From Sphingobacteriaceae bacterium (GTDB lineage: Bacteria > Bacteroidota > Bacteroidia > Sphingobacteriales > Sphingobacteriaceae), in contig CANHGR010000010.1 in NCBI GenBank assembly GCA_947460875.1, positions 1 to 64,000 of the forward strand: a stretch of 64,000 nucleotides of DNA, written 5' to 3'. Within the stretch, counting starts at the first letter, position 1; each line of letters begins with the position of its first letter. The notes below the pieces were generated by a model. The model ran no database searches, was not told where the DNA came from, and saw nothing but the letters and a program-made list of their open reading frames with translations. Position numbers and translations under genes: made by a program. This document shows positions 55,226 to 64,000 of this stretch, one piece after another.

Positions 55226-55444
55226 ATGGACAACAAGAAGATCTTAACTCTGTCCTTAGCGGGTACAGCGGTTGGCGTAGCATTATGGTTTTTACTAAAA
55301 ACTAAAAGCGGCCAGGGTATCACTAGAGATATAGTCGGCTCTATTGGGACGAAAATTAATAATGGAATTGACGACTTTTCTGGGCACTTTGGAGAAATGA
55401 TTAACTACCTCAAGACAAAAGCGAACAATTCTATACCTGTTTAG
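55226..55444 (+). CDS. Small membrane-anchored protein (YtxH-like)
   Basis: A 72-residue product, MDNKKILTLSLAGTAVGVAL..., with a transmembrane anchor (LAGTAVGVALWFLLK) and a charged, amphipathic tail (RDIVGSIGTKINNGIDDF). It resembles YtxH-like small proteins in layout only. ATG at 55226 is used, since an upstream TTG would add only six residues. Function unknown. Confidence 0.5.
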   Translation: MDNKKILTLSLAGTAVGVALWFLLKTKSGQGITRDIVGSIGTKINNGIDDFSGHFGEMINYLKTKANNSIPV

Positions 55445-55485
55445 ACGTTTAGTTAGATGGAATAAAATGAATTGCCACCAACACT

Positions 55486-55519
55486 AAAAAAAGCCTTCAT
55501 TTGGTAGCGGCGGCTTTTT
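55486..55519. terminator. Possible bidirectional hairpin between YtxH-like gene and clpB
   Basis: AAAAAGCC pairs with GGCTTTTT around an 18-nt loop. The stem is short and AT-flanked, so it is a weak terminator for both converging genes. Confidence 0.4.
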
Positions 55520-55575
55520 GTAATATTTAGTATTTATAACCTAGCGCATACGACCTATAACCTACAATCTAATAC

Positions 55576-58200
55576 TTACAGTGCAGCACTTTCCACGCCC
55601 TCTTTTTCCTTTGCATTCATAAACACAAACTGATTGTCAAAGACGTCTAGTTTGATTTTTGAATCTTTGTCTACTTTGCCCGCCAATATATCTTTAGATA
55701 ACTCGTTTAGAACTCGCTTCTGAATTACTCGTTTCAAAGGCCGTGCTCCGAATTGTGGATCATAACCTAGTTGTGATAGCCAATCGAGTGCCTCATCAGT
55801 AGCCTCGATTTGAATGCCCATTTCCGCTAAGGTGTTTTGAACGCCCTTAAACTGAAGCGTTACTATATCACGCAATTCTTCTCTATTTAACGGGGTAAAC
55901 ATGATTAACTCATCTATTCGGTTTAAAAACTCTGGTCTAATTGTCTGTTTCAATAGTTCAAACACCTGAGTTTTAGTTTTGGCAACGATTTCCTCTCGAT
56001 TAATTTCATTCAAGGCGCTAAAATTATCCTGTATGAGGTGAGAACCGGTATTTGAAGTCATGATAATGATCGTATTTTTAAAGTTGACCACCCTGCCTTT
56101 GTTATCTGTTAGACGACCGTCATCTAAAACCTGGAGCAAAATATTAAACACATCTGGATGTGCTTTTTCAATTTCGTCTAGCAGAATAACTGAATAGGGC
56201 TTTCTTCTAACTGCCTCAGTTAATTGGCCGCCTTCATCATAACCCACGTAGCCCGGAGGCGCACCTATTAGTCTGGACACTGAATGGCGTTCTTGGTACT
56301 CGCTCATGTCAATACGAACCATTGAATGCTCATCGTTAAAGAGAAATTCGGCAAGCGCTTTAGCTAGTTCTGTTTTTCCTACACCAGTAGTGCCTAGAAA
56401 GATGAACGAACCAATAGGTTTCCGTTTATCTTGTAAGCCTGCTCGTGAACGTCTAATGGCATCAGAAATAGCCTCAATTGCTTCTTGCTGCCCCGCTACA
56501 CGTTTGTGGAGTTCTAGTTCAAGATGTAATAGTTTTTCGCGCTCGCTCTGAATCATCTTTGTAACAGGAATTCCTGTCCAGCGAGATACTACACCGGCTA
56601 TGTCATCTGCTGTTACTTCTTCTTTAAGCATCCGACTGCCAAGTTGGGTTTTTTCCAACTCCTTTTTTAATTTTTCAAGTTTATCTTGAACCTCTTTGAT
56701 TTTTCCATAGCGTAACTCGGCCACTTTACCGTAATCACCTGCTCGCTCTGCTTGTTCGGCTTCAAGTTTATAGTTTTCAATCTGCTCTATTTGAGTATTA
56801 ATACCATCAACAAGATCTTTTTCTCCTTTCCATTTTGCTCGTAGAGAATCCCGTTCACCTGATAGGTTTGCAATTTCCTCACTTAACTCTTTTACTTTTT
56901 TGTCGTCATGTTCCCGTTTGATGGCTTCGCGCTCAATTTCGAGTTGCATAATTTTTCGGTCAAGCTCATCGACTGATTCTGGCACAGAATCCATTTCAAG
57001 TCGCAGTTTCGATGCGGCCTCGTCCATTAGGTCAATAGCTTTATCGGGCAAAAAACGGTCGGAGATATATCGTTGCGATAATTCAACCGCAGCGATGATT
57101 GCTTCGTCGCGAATTCGAACTTTATGATGTGCTTCGTAGCGTTCTTTCAGTCCGCGAAGAATAGATATAGCATCTTGTGTATCAGGTTCTTCTACCATTA
57201 CTTTCTGGAATCTGCGCTCGAGCGCTTTATCTTTTTCCAGGTATTTTTGATATTCATTCAACGTGGTGGCGCCAATCGCGCGCAGTTCGCCGCGCGCAAG
57301 TGCCGGTTTCAAAATATTTGCTGCATCCATCGCACCTTCACCGCCGCCTGCTCCGACAAGAGTGTGTATTTCGTCTATGAAAAGGATAATATCCCCGTCG
57401 CTCTCGCTTACTTCTTTCACCACAGCTTTCAATCGCTCTTCAAACTCTCCTTTATATTTTGCTCCCGCGATAAGAGCCCCCATATCTAATGAGTAGACAG
57501 TTTTATTCTTCAAGTTTTCCGGAACATCACCCTGAATAATCCGGAAAGCAATTCCTTCGGCTATGGCAGTTTTTCCAACTCCGGGCTCTCCGATAAGAAT
57601 AGGATTATTTTTAGTGCGCCTTGACAGGATTTGTATAACTCTACGAATTTCTTCATCGCGTCCGATCACCGGATCAAGCTTACCGGATTCAGCGTAGTCA
57701 TTTAAATTTCTAGCGTATTTATTTAAGGCATTATAGGTCGCTTCCGCATTTTGGTCGGTTACACGACTGTTTCCTCTTAGCTCTGTTATTGCCTTTTTTA
57801 AGTCTTTTTCATTTACACCTGCATCTTTTAATATTCCGCTTACTTTATCACCACTGCTTAGAATTCCAAGTAAAATATGCTCGACAGATACAAAATCATC
57901 TTTAAATTCTTTAAGATATGATTGTGCTTTTTGTAGTGCAGAGTTTGCTGAAGAAGAAAGATAGATATCGCTCCCGCTTACTTTCGGAAAGCTCTCAATT
58001 TGTGCATCTAACACACTTCCAACGCGCTTAACATTAACATTAAGCTTCTTCAGCAGATAGCTAATCACATTTTCGTCTACTAAGAGGAGGGCTTTTAGTA
58101 TGTGTGCATTCTCAACGGCTTGTTGCTGATTGCCCGACGTTATTTCGGAGGCTTTTTGTATAGCTTCCTGGGCTTTTATGGTAAAATTATTTAGATTCAT
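55576..58200 (-). CDS. clpB: ClpB disaggregase chaperone
   Basis: An AAA+ machine that rescues aggregated proteins with DnaK. The 874 residues hold an N-terminal Clp_N domain, first nucleotide-binding domain with Walker A GEPGVGKT from residue 204, a coiled-coil middle domain (about 395-530) and a second domain with Walker [10 protein letters not shown] from 603. The presence of the middle domain distinguishes it from ClpA/ClpC. Complete and normal. A heat-shock promoter was not recognised. Confidence 0.97.
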   Translation of the reverse strand: MNLNNFTIKAQEAIQKASEITSGNQQQAVENAHILKALLLVDENVISYLLKKLNVNVKRVGSVLDAQIESFPKVSGSDIYLSSSANSALQKAQSYLKEFKDDFVSVEHILLGILSSGDKVSGILKDAGVNEKDLKKAITELRGNSRVTDQNAEATYNALNKYARNLNDYAESGKLDPVIGRDEEIRRVIQILSRRTKNNPILIGEPGVGKTAIAEGIAFRIIQGDVPENLKNKTVYSLDMGALIAGAKYKGEFEERLKAVVKEVSESDGDIILFIDEIHTLVGAGGGEGAMDAANILKPALARGELRAIGATTLNEYQKYLEKDKALERRFQKVMVEEPDTQDAISILRGLKERYEAHHKVRIRDEAIIAAVELSQRYISDRFLPDKAIDLMDEAASKLRLEMDSVPESVDELDRKIMQLEIEREAIKREHDDKKVKELSEEIANLSGERDSLRAKWKGEKDLVDGINTQIEQIENYKLEAEQAERAGDYGKVAELRYGKIKEVQDKLEKLKKELEKTQLGSRMLKEEVTADDIAGVVSRWTGIPVTKMIQSEREKLLHLELELHKRVAGQQEAIEAISDAIRRSRAGLQDKRKPIGSFIFLGTTGVGKTELAKALAEFLFNDEHSMVRIDMSEYQERHSVSRLIGAPPGYVGYDEGGQLTEAVRRKPYSVILLDEIEKAHPDVFNILLQVLDDGRLTDNKGRVVNFKNTIIIMTSNTGSHLIQDNFSALNEINREEIVAKTKTQVFELLKQTIRPEFLNRIDELIMFTPLNREELRDIVTLQFKGVQNTLAEMGIQIEATDEALDWLSQLGYDPQFGARPLKRVIQKRVLNELSKDILAGKVDKDSKIKLDVFDNQFVFMNAKEKEGVESAAL

Positions 58201-58345
58201 AGCACATCATTTAAGTCAAAACGATTGCCATTTCCATTTTGTTTGATATGTAAGACAAATTGACATTTTCTTTCGAAATATTGCGACAAAATTGCTGTAA
58301 GTGAGGGACTTAGCCTGCAAAATTTGCAGTCTGTTGGGTGTGAGT

Positions 58346-58741
58346 CTAAAGAATATTCTTCAACGTGAGCGTCTGGTGGTCAGTAAGTTTTTGGAGAGGG
58401 CCACTAGCTAACATTTTCATCATCATATTGAGCTCGGCCGTAATAATCAGCTTGGCTTGAGTTGTCCCGTTTGCGGCATCGATTACCATCCATTTTAGGT
58501 CGACTGAAAAAGGCGCTTCTTCGGCAGATATAATTTGTACGCTACTGTTCTCTACTCGTTCTGAAACCTTTAGCGCAAGCTTCGCCATGTTTTGAATAGT
58601 AAATCGTGCTTCGTCTGCAGTTGAAGACCAGCTATAAATATTTTCAGGCATCAACTTCTGGTGATTGTTTAAATCAGCAAGAAAATTATAAACGTCTTTA
58701 ACCGGTTTGTTAATTAACGAGCTGCTTTCAAAGATCGTCAT
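58346..58741 (-). CDS. SRPBCC family protein
   Basis: A 131-residue START/Bet v1-like domain, beginning MTIFESSSLINKPVKDVYNF, then FLADLNNHQKLMPENIYSW and a beta-sheet core. These proteins bind hydrophobic ligands; the ligand is unknown. It overlaps pyrE by 4 nt (ATGA-type), so the two are translationally coupled. The position between pyrE and clpB suggests housekeeping. Confidence 0.8.
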   Translation of the reverse strand: MTIFESSSLINKPVKDVYNFLADLNNHQKLMPENIYSWSSTADEARFTIQNMAKLALKVSERVENSSVQIISAEEAPFSVDLKWMVIDAANGTTQAKLIITAELNMMMKMLASGPLQKLTDHQTLTLKNIL

Positions 58742-59403
58742 AATGATTCGGCAGTTTTAATGAGGCTACCCCATTCCGAGGGATTATTGCGCCATTTATT
58801 CAACATTTCATGTTCATCATCATTTATGAAGCTATGTTCGACACCATATTTGATTAATGAATTGTAATTTGAGAGGGTAATGAACGGACATTTGGCTGCT
58901 TTGAAGTTCTCTTCTGCGATGTCTAGGCTATAACTAAATATCGCTACCAGTCCGGCAACATCACATCCTGCTTCTCGAAGTGCTTCGACGGCCTGGAGAC
59001 TACTTTTTCCTGTTGAAATTAGATCTTCTACAACTACAACCCGCTGACCTTCAAAAAGATCGCCTTCAATTAAATTTCCTCGGCCATGTTCTTTTGCAGC
59101 AGTCCGTACATACACGAATGGCAGGCCCAATTCTTGCGCTACCAGCACTCCCTGTGGTATTCCGGCCGTTGCAACGCCTGCTACCATACCCACAGAACCA
59201 AATTCCTCTTGCACAAGGTTAGATAATTTTTGACGTATATAAGTCCGGATCGAGGGATGAGAAAGGGTGATACGGTTATCGCAATAAATAGGAGATTTCC
59301 AGCCAGATGCCCATGTAAATGGATTGGACGGTTGTAATTTTATTGCTTTAATTTGCAATAAAAATTCAACAATCTTTTCTTCGATCTCGCTTTTGTTTAC
59401 CAT
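58738..59403 (-). CDS. pyrE: Orotate phosphoribosyltransferase
   Basis: Couples orotate and PRPP to OMP in pyrimidine synthesis. It is a 221-residue type-I PRTase with the PRPP-binding motif VVVVEDLISTGKSS near residue 122 and the catalytic Lys in VRTAAKEHGRGN near residue 102. The start at ATG 59403 sits on a CATG in which the first base set of the opposing Nudix gene's possible ATG overlaps. A TACATTTG box ends 4 nt before the ATG, so the mRNA is probably leaderless. Confidence 0.96.
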   Translation of the reverse strand: MVNKSEIEEKIVEFLLQIKAIKLQPSNPFTWASGWKSPIYCDNRITLSHPSIRTYIRQKLSNLVQEEFGSVGMVAGVATAGIPQGVLVAQELGLPFVYVRTAAKEHGRGNLIEGDLFEGQRVVVVEDLISTGKSSLQAVEALREAGCDVAGLVAIFSYSLDIAEENFKAAKCPFITLSNYNSLIKYGVEHSFINDDEHEMLNKWRNNPSEWGSLIKTAESL

Positions 59404-59407
59404 GGCT

Positions 59408-59415
59408 CAAATGTA
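59408..59415 (-). promoter_or_regulatory. Predicted -7 box (TACATTTG) for pyrE
   Basis: A perfect TAnnTTTG on the minus strand ends 4 nt before the pyrE ATG and lies inside the Nudix gene's first codons. No -33 TTG at the usual distance. Confidence 0.45.
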
Positions 59416-60013
59416 TAGAATTTATATTAACGATGTAACTCTAATCCTCAACGATATAGCTCCTGAACACATAACAAATTATCAAGAAATTGACAATCAG
59501 CATTTTAATATTCTATTATTTTATCAACAAGTTAAAGCTGAAAAGCTCTCGGGTCGATATTTGTTTTTATCGCCAAATCCAAGTCTATTGTTTAGAAAAA
59601 TCAAGAAATCCTTTAAAATAGTTAGAGCGGCGGGCGGAATAGTTCGCAACGAAGAGAATAAAATTCTATTCATTTTTAGGAATGGAAAATGGGACCTGCC
59701 CAAAGGTAAGCTTGACAAAGGCGAAAAGCCTAGACAGGCCGCAGTTCGAGAAGTGGAAGAAGAGTGCGGTATCACGGTAAAAAGCATTGGGAGCCGTGTT
59801 TGTAAAACCTGGCATATCTATGAATTTGGTGGACAAGAAATTTTAAAAAGAACTTCTTGGTATAATATGGAAGCGTTCAACCAGAACAGGTTAATACCGC
59901 AGAAGGCGGAGGGGATTACAAAAGCAAAATGGCTGGCTATTGGTGATTTTAAAAAAGTGAGTGAAGCTACTTATCCACTTATTGCTGATATGATCAATGA
60001 AATCGAGATCTAA
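59411..60013 (+). CDS. Nudix hydrolase family protein
   Basis: Hydrolyses nucleoside diphosphate-linked compounds. The Nudix box GKLDKGEKPRQAAVREVEEE, continuing CGI, is a perfect GX5EX7REUXEEXGU match around residue 100. The N-terminal 70 residues (MYRIYINDVTLILN...) are an extra domain. An ATG at 59402 (MAQMYR) is also possible and would overlap the pyrE start codon on the other strand (CATG). Substrate unknown. The 3' end overlaps coaD by 4 nt. Confidence 0.88.
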   Translation: MYRIYINDVTLILNDIAPEHITNYQEIDNQHFNILLFYQQVKAEKLSGRYLFLSPNPSLLFRKIKKSFKIVRAAGGIVRNEENKILFIFRNGKWDLPKGKLDKGEKPRQAAVREVEEECGITVKSIGSRVCKTWHIYEFGGQEILKRTSWYNMEAFNQNRLIPQKAEGITKAKWLAIGDFKKVSEATYPLIADMINEIEI

Positions 60014-60471
60014 AGATATTGAAGCACTTCTTTGGGCACGAATTGAGTAATATCTCCTTTATACCTCATGATGTCTCTTACAATTGTTGAACTAATTGAT
60101 GAGTAGCCTGGTTTGCTCACAATGAAGATGCTTTCAATTTCTGGCACCAACGCATGATTCATTTGCGCTATAGCTTTTTCATATTCAAAATCAGATACCG
60201 TTCGTATACCTCTAATCATGTAGGCTGCACCTATTTTTTTGCAAAATTCTACGGTAAGTCCTTCATAAGTGGTTATGTCGATTTTTGGCTCATTTCTAAA
60301 AACCGCTTTTAAGATTTTTTCTCTAAGACCTGAGCTTAAGAAAGGCGTTTTAGTGCTATTAAGACCGATACCTATCACAACTTTGTCGAATAGTGGAATA
60401 GATCGCTCAATAATATCCACATGCGCTTTGGTTACAGGATCAAATGAGCCGGGAAAAAGGGCAACTTTCAT
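60010..60471 (-). CDS. coaD: Phosphopantetheine adenylyltransferase
   Basis: Transfers AMP from ATP to 4'-phosphopantetheine to make dephospho-CoA. The 153-residue protein has the nucleotidyl-transfer motif FPGSFDPVTKAHVDII near residue 6 (the T-x-A-H replaces the common T-x-G-H) and IRGIRTVSDFEYEKAIA near residue 87. Length matches the family. It is 35 nt after rsmD on the same strand. Convergent with the Nudix gene. Confidence 0.95.
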   Translation of the reverse strand: MKVALFPGSFDPVTKAHVDIIERSIPLFDKVVIGIGLNSTKTPFLSSGLREKILKAVFRNEPKIDITTYEGLTVEFCKKIGAAYMIRGIRTVSDFEYEKAIAQMNHALVPEIESIFIVSKPGYSSISSTIVRDIMRYKGDITQFVPKEVLQYL

Positions 60472-60506
60472 AGAATAAATTTAGATGTTATAAATTAAAA
60501 ACACGA

Positions 60507-61046
60507 TTATTCTAAACAACTAAAAAAGCTAAAGGATGAATAGCCGTATTTCCTTTGTTCGCGGAAGTAGGGTTTATCGTCCAGTTTCTTCATACTCGGA
60601 TGTTCCATTATAAGCAAGCCTGAGGGCGTGAGGATCTTCTGTCTGAAAATAATATCAGAAATTGCAGTCAGCTGCGGTAGATCAAATGGAGGATCTGCAA
60701 AGATTAGATCGTACTGTTTAGTTTCAGTTTCGAGGTACTTTAACACATCTGCTTTTACAGTAGTAATCGCGCTTAATTGATGTTGCTTTGCAATTGTTTT
60801 CAAATAAGTAACGCACGGCATGCTTTTATCGATGGAAGTAATATCTGAACAGCCTCTTGAAGCAAATTCTAAAGAAATGCCACCAGTTCCGCTAAATAGG
60901 TCTAAGACAGTGAGTAATTGATAATCAACGCGATTATTAAGGATGTTGAATAAAGCCTCTTTTGCCATGTCGGTTGTAGGGCGTACCGGTAGTCCAGTCG
61001 GCGGAGTTAAGCGTAAGCCCTTGAGACTTCCGCCAATTATTCGCAT
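60507..61046 (-). CDS. rsmD: 16S rRNA (guanine-966-N2) methyltransferase
   Basis: Methylates G966 of 16S rRNA. The 179-residue class-I methyltransferase has its N-terminal MRIIGGSLKGLRLTPP, SAM motif LDLFSGTGGISLEFASRG near residue 48, and catalytic DPPF near residue 117. Length is that of the family. The first codons overlap the DUF3822 gene by 10 nt, a common arrangement. Confidence 0.94.
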   Translation of the reverse strand: MRIIGGSLKGLRLTPPTGLPVRPTTDMAKEALFNILNNRVDYQLLTVLDLFSGTGGISLEFASRGCSDITSIDKSMPCVTYLKTIAKQHQLSAITTVKADVLKYLETETKQYDLIFADPPFDLPQLTAISDIIFRQKILTPSGLLIMEHPSMKKLDDKPYFREQRKYGYSSFSFFSCLE

Positions 61047-61873
61047 AGGTTAAGACTGAAAAGCGAAAAAAATTGATGTGCAGTAATATGTTGGAATCGT
61101 TCTGTTCTGCGCATCAGTACACTGGTATCCGCAAAACTAATCGCGCTGAAATATTTTTGAATCTTGCTACAATAGTCATTATCATGCGTTATTTCACCAG
61201 AAATTACAATATCTGTATTAGCGTAACTTAATTCAAATTCATTTATAATTGCTAAAAGAAAATAATTAAATTCTTCAGAAGTTTCTATTCTAAATACGTT
61301 ATAGTGTTCTATTTGTCCGGTTTTTATCAGTAAGGCTTCAAAAGAAGAATTGTTGAACTGAAGAAAGAGTCGATTTTGCCTTGATTTAGGGTAGAGATGC
61401 AATGCAGCCTCGGTCAGTGGATTTACCTGGTTTACAATTAATGGGTCATTAAAATAAGCTAATAGATAGTCCAAGAGACCTTCATCAATCGCGCTAATAT
61501 TTTTTATTCCGGCAGAAAGAATACTTCTAACTAGAATAGTAGACTTTGCAAGTGGATATGTAAAAATCGCATAAGAGGCCAAGTCGACTTCAGAATAAAT
61601 CTCTGCCGGGATGAAGGTAAATTTTGAAGTTTCAATTGAGATTTTTACTTTCTTATAGCTGGCTTGAAGTAAAGGTTCCATCGCGATAGCTGCCTTCAAG
61701 CCTTGTAAAGTTGGATTAATCGCAGTTTCAACTAATGCTTTCAGTTGTTTATCGTTTTGGTTTAATACTGAATAAGACAATTTTTCGTCAGAAATTCTGA
61801 TCAAAAGATTACATTTTTCGGAATGCTTTGGTAGAAAATCCTGGTCAACCAGATGGATTTTTGCTGCGCTCAT
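61037..61873 (-). CDS. DUF3822 family protein
   Basis: A 278-residue soluble protein, a Bacteroidota-specific family without known function; the position upstream of rsmD is typical. No catalytic motif is obvious, but repeated beta-strand/helix patterns (KVKISIETSKFTFIPAEIY, FNYFLLAIINEFELSY) suggest an actin-like or ribonuclease-H-like fold. The ATG is preferred over a TTG 9 nt upstream. A TAGTTTTG box lies 6 nt before the ATG. Confidence 0.8.
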   Translation of the reverse strand: MSAAKIHLVDQDFLPKHSEKCNLLIRISDEKLSYSVLNQNDKQLKALVETAINPTLQGLKAAIAMEPLLQASYKKVKISIETSKFTFIPAEIYSEVDLASYAIFTYPLAKSTILVRSILSAGIKNISAIDEGLLDYLLAYFNDPLIVNQVNPLTEAALHLYPKSRQNRLFLQFNNSSFEALLIKTGQIEHYNVFRIETSEEFNYFLLAIINEFELSYANTDIVISGEITHDNDYCSKIQKYFSAISFADTSVLMRRTERFQHITAHQFFSLFSLNLCE

Positions 61874-61879
61874 CAGACA

Positions 61880-61887
61880 CAAAACTA
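61880..61887 (-). promoter_or_regulatory. Predicted -7 box (TAGTTTTG) for the DUF3822-rsmD-coaD operon
   Basis: A perfect TAnnTTTG ends 6 nt before the ATG on the minus strand. It predicts an mRNA with almost no leader. Confidence 0.4.
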
Positions 61888-61940
61888 AAATATTTTTACG
61901 GAATAGGTATCATCCTGTATAATTGCGCAATTTTACTTAA

Positions 61941-63347
61941 ATGAACGTCAGATCTTTACTGAAGCAAAAATTTAAAAATAGACCAACTGAACAGCAGGAA
62001 GAAGCTTTTGGCTGCCTGGAAGCATTTTTAACTTCGAATGAAGGTGACGAGTGTTTCGTCCTAAAAGGCTACGCCGGAACCGGTAAAACCACGATCATTG
62101 CCGCAATAGTTGAGATTTTGCCTATCATCGGTTTGAAATATATTCTCTTGGCCCCAACAGGCAGGGCGGCTAAGGTGATCGCGAACTATTCAGGAAAAAA
62201 AGCATTTACAATTCATAAGAAGATCTATCGAAAAAGAAATGCATTAACACCTGAGATGAGTTTTGATGTAGGTCAAAATAATGCCGATGATACGTTGTTC
62301 ATTGTGGATGAAGCTTCGATGATTAGCAACGAAACAGGTGACTTTGGCCATTTTAGTTTACTGTACGATCTGATAAAATACGTTTATAATGGAAAAAACT
62401 GTCGATTGATGTTTGTCGGCGACGTAGCTCAACTTCCTCCAGTGGGATCCTTGCTCAGTCCGGCATTGGACGAAAAACTGTTAGATGAATTTTTTGGGCT
62501 AAACTTATTTCATTATGAGCTGACAGCTGTGGTTCGTCATGAAAAAGATTCGGGAATTTTAGATAATGCTACTCGAATACGGGAGTTGATTCGAAATGAA
62601 AAAGCAGAATTCCCTAAATTTTCAGTTAAGGGATTTAATGATATTTATCGGATGACCGGTGAAAAGCTAGCTGAAGGTATTCAGTATGCTTATGACAAGT
62701 ATGGAATTCCTAATACATTGGTTGTTTGCAGATCTAATAAAAGTGCTAATAGCTACAATCAACAAATTAGAAATCGTATTTTGTATAGAGAAGAAGAGCT
62801 AAACGGCGGCGATTTCGTTATGGTGGTGAGAAATAATTACTATTGGTTGCCACCAGAAAGTTCGAATGCTTTTATTGCAAACGGAGATATCGCTCGAATT
62901 CGTAAGGTTAGAACTATTCATGAAGTATATGGTTTTCGCTTTGCGGATGTTGTTTTGGAGTTCATCGATTACCCAGAACAAGTGCCACTTGATTGTAAAT
63001 TGCTGCTCGATACATTGTACATGGATACCCCTAATTTGGCTGCAAAAGACAACAAACGTTTGTTCGACGCAGTAATGGAAGATTACCAGCATATTTCGGA
63101 TAAAAGGTTGCGCTCTGCTGAAATAAAGACTAATCCATATTATAATGCCTTACAGGTTAAATTTTCATTTGCTGTAACTTGCCATAAAGCACAAGGAGGG
63201 CAATGGGATATAGTTTTCGTGGATCAGGGTTACCTTACCGATGAAATGGTCAATCAGGAATTTTTGCGTTGGCTATACACAGCGGCTACCCGGGCTACTA
63301 AGGAATTGTTTCTAATCAATTTTAGTGATCTTTTTTTTGAGGATTGA
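61941..63347 (+). CDS. RecD-like ATP-dependent helicase
   Basis: A 468-residue superfamily-1 DNA helicase without the N-terminal nuclease-related region of RecD. It has Walker A LKGYAGTGKTTII near residue 44, Walker B FIVDEASMIS near residue 121, FVGDVAQLPPVGS near 160, and the C-terminal AVTCHKAQGGQWDIVFVD motif with TAATRATKELFLINF. The start is ATG at 61941. It likely works in DNA repair or recombination; no recBC genes are adjacent. Complete. Confidence 0.92.
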   Translation: MNVRSLLKQKFKNRPTEQQEEAFGCLEAFLTSNEGDECFVLKGYAGTGKTTIIAAIVEILPIIGLKYILLAPTGRAAKVIANYSGKKAFTIHKKIYRKRNALTPEMSFDVGQNNADDTLFIVDEASMISNETGDFGHFSLLYDLIKYVYNGKNCRLMFVGDVAQLPPVGSLLSPALDEKLLDEFFGLNLFHYELTAVVRHEKDSGILDNATRIRELIRNEKAEFPKFSVKGFNDIYRMTGEKLAEGIQYAYDKYGIPNTLVVCRSNKSANSYNQQIRNRILYREEELNGGDFVMVVRNNYYWLPPESSNAFIANGDIARIRKVRTIHEVYGFRFADVVLEFIDYPEQVPLDCKLLLDTLYMDTPNLAAKDNKRLFDAVMEDYQHISDKRLRSAEIKTNPYYNALQVKFSFAVTCHKAQGGQWDIVFVDQGYLTDEMVNQEFLRWLYTAATRATKELFLINFSDLFFED

Positions 63348-63460
63348 AGAACTAGATCGAAAGCGGAGGTTTAATTAGCTGATTACCAACATAAATGGAA
63401 AGTTTTGCTGTTGATTTTCTATCTAATAAACCCTAATTTAGTGTTCAAATTGTCGCTGAT

Positions 63461-64000
63461 ATGAAATACAGCTTATCGATTTTATTTGTACTAACGCATA
63501 GTTATTTTGCCATTAGTCAGGTAATACAACAAGTCAATAATGTCGACCGAATTCCAGTTATAGTGCAGCAGGGATTCATGATAATTGTAACAAAAACTGA
63601 TACCTTGTTTAACGTTGAAAGCTATTATGAGTCGGGGAAGCTACGTTCAAAGGTGCACTTCAAAGATGAAGCGTTAACTATTTTAGAAGGTAGCGCAAAA
63701 TATTACTATGAAAATGGAAATCTTGACGCGGAAGGAAATTTCAGTAGCAATAAACGCAATGGAGAGTGGATTTTTTTTTTCAATACCGGATTGCCAAGTG
63801 GGCGTATATTTTTTAAAGATGGAAAGATAGACACATCCGATAAAATGGCAGCAGAAAGAAAAGTATCGAAGAGAGCTCCATCTTATACTTCAGGGGATCG
63901 ACATCCATCTTTTCGTGGAGGAAAAGCAGCTTTGGCAATGTATATCCGAGAAAAGTTCAAGCCACTACAAAAATCACTGGGAAGAGATAAAATAGGAGGC
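63461..64000 (+). CDS. TonB-like protein with MORN-type repeats (3' part outside window)
   Basis: The first 180 codons are present. A signal peptide (MKYSLSILFVLTHSYFAISQ) is followed by repeated YYESGKLR/YYYENGNLDAEGN motifs like those of YwqK/MORN_2 proteins. Then PSFRGGKAALAMYIREKF begins a TonB C-terminal-like domain. It could be an energy transducer or a related periplasmic protein. A run of ten T's (63771-63780) lies inside the coding frame. The 3' end is cut by the window. Confidence 0.7.
   Translation, partial: MKYSLSILFVLTHSYFAISQVIQQVNNVDRIPVIVQQGFMIIVTKTDTLFNVESYYESGKLRSKVHFKDEALTILEGSAKYYYENGNLDAEGNFSSNKRNGEWIFFFNTGLPSGRIFFKDGKIDTSDKMAAERKVSKRAPSYTSGDRHPSFRGGKAALAMYIREKFKPLQKSLGRDKIGG

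Noticed and set aside
57124-57489. 121-codon open frame on the plus strand opposite clpB
   Set aside because: Lies wholly inside the well-supported ClpB coding region, opposite strand, and has no family features; a codon-bias shadow.
1-64000. CRISPR arrays, prophage, insertion sequences, rRNA operons
   Set aside because: No regular direct repeats, transposase motifs, integrase or phage genes and no rRNA sequence were seen at any scale.

Overview
This is a 64 kb stretch of chromosome from a member of the Bacteroidota, most likely of the family Sphingobacteriaceae (Pedobacter-like). The lineage call rests on protein style and regulation, not on a database search: CarboxypepD_reg/TonB-dependent receptor fusions, an ECF sigma factor trio, a futalosine-route menaquinone operon, a class-I SAM riboswitch before metX, almost no Shine-Dalgarno sequences, and many copies of the Bacteroidota -7 promoter box TAnnTTTG. 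GC content looks to be around 40 %. No phage, insertion sequence, CRISPR array or rRNA was seen. The window cuts through yidC at its left edge and a TonB-like gene at its right edge.

Layout. 1-8.6 kb: yidC and pyrG (minus), a DEAD-box helicase, an aldose-1-epimerase-like protein, an ECF sigma factor with a membrane partner and an outer-membrane barrel, and an orphan ABC ATPase. 8.6-17 kb: a small lipoprotein, an SRPBCC protein, an amino-acid permease, the membrane pyrophosphatase hppA, a thioesterase, rpsO and pnp. 17-22.3 kb: rpe, a TonB-dependent receptor, and the serine pair serC-serA. 22.3-28.9 kb: a beta-CASP hydrolase and an ABC exporter, a small membrane ORF, a SAM hydrolase-like protein, a PhoH ATPase and purC. 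29-36 kb: a STAS protein with RNase Z, then envelope genes (MCE/MlaD protein, amidase, LptD-like protein) and cinA. 36-40 kb: a 2-oxoacid dehydrogenase E2, then the methionine block (metX, a 33-codon ORF, a SAM riboswitch and a trans-sulfuration enzyme). 40-45 kb: mqnE, a phosphatase, mqnA, a broken YigZ gene, ribD and prmC. 45-50 kb: ftsK, a LolA-like carrier, a small conserved protein, an MBL phosphodiesterase and tRNA-Leu(GAG). 50-55.5 kb: an accessory carbohydrate-esterase cluster. 55.5-64 kb: clpB, an SRPBCC protein, pyrE, a Nudix hydrolase, coaD, rsmD, a DUF3822 protein, a RecD-like helicase and the start of a TonB-like gene.

Most of the window is core metabolism and envelope biogenesis. 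The signals most worth a second look are regulatory. (1) A short ORF sits between the SAM riboswitch and metX, with its start codon 8 nt past the P1 helix. (2) Several genes have a TAnnTTTG box 3-6 nt before the start codon, which predicts leaderless mRNAs (rpe, pyrE, ribD, an ABC ATPase, a DUF3822 gene). (3) A 21-bp hairpin runs exactly from the stop codon of serA to the stop codon of the convergent MBL gene. (4) The esterase cluster has a palindrome over its promoter box. (5) hppA has lost the usual TM6 glutamate and has one in TM5.
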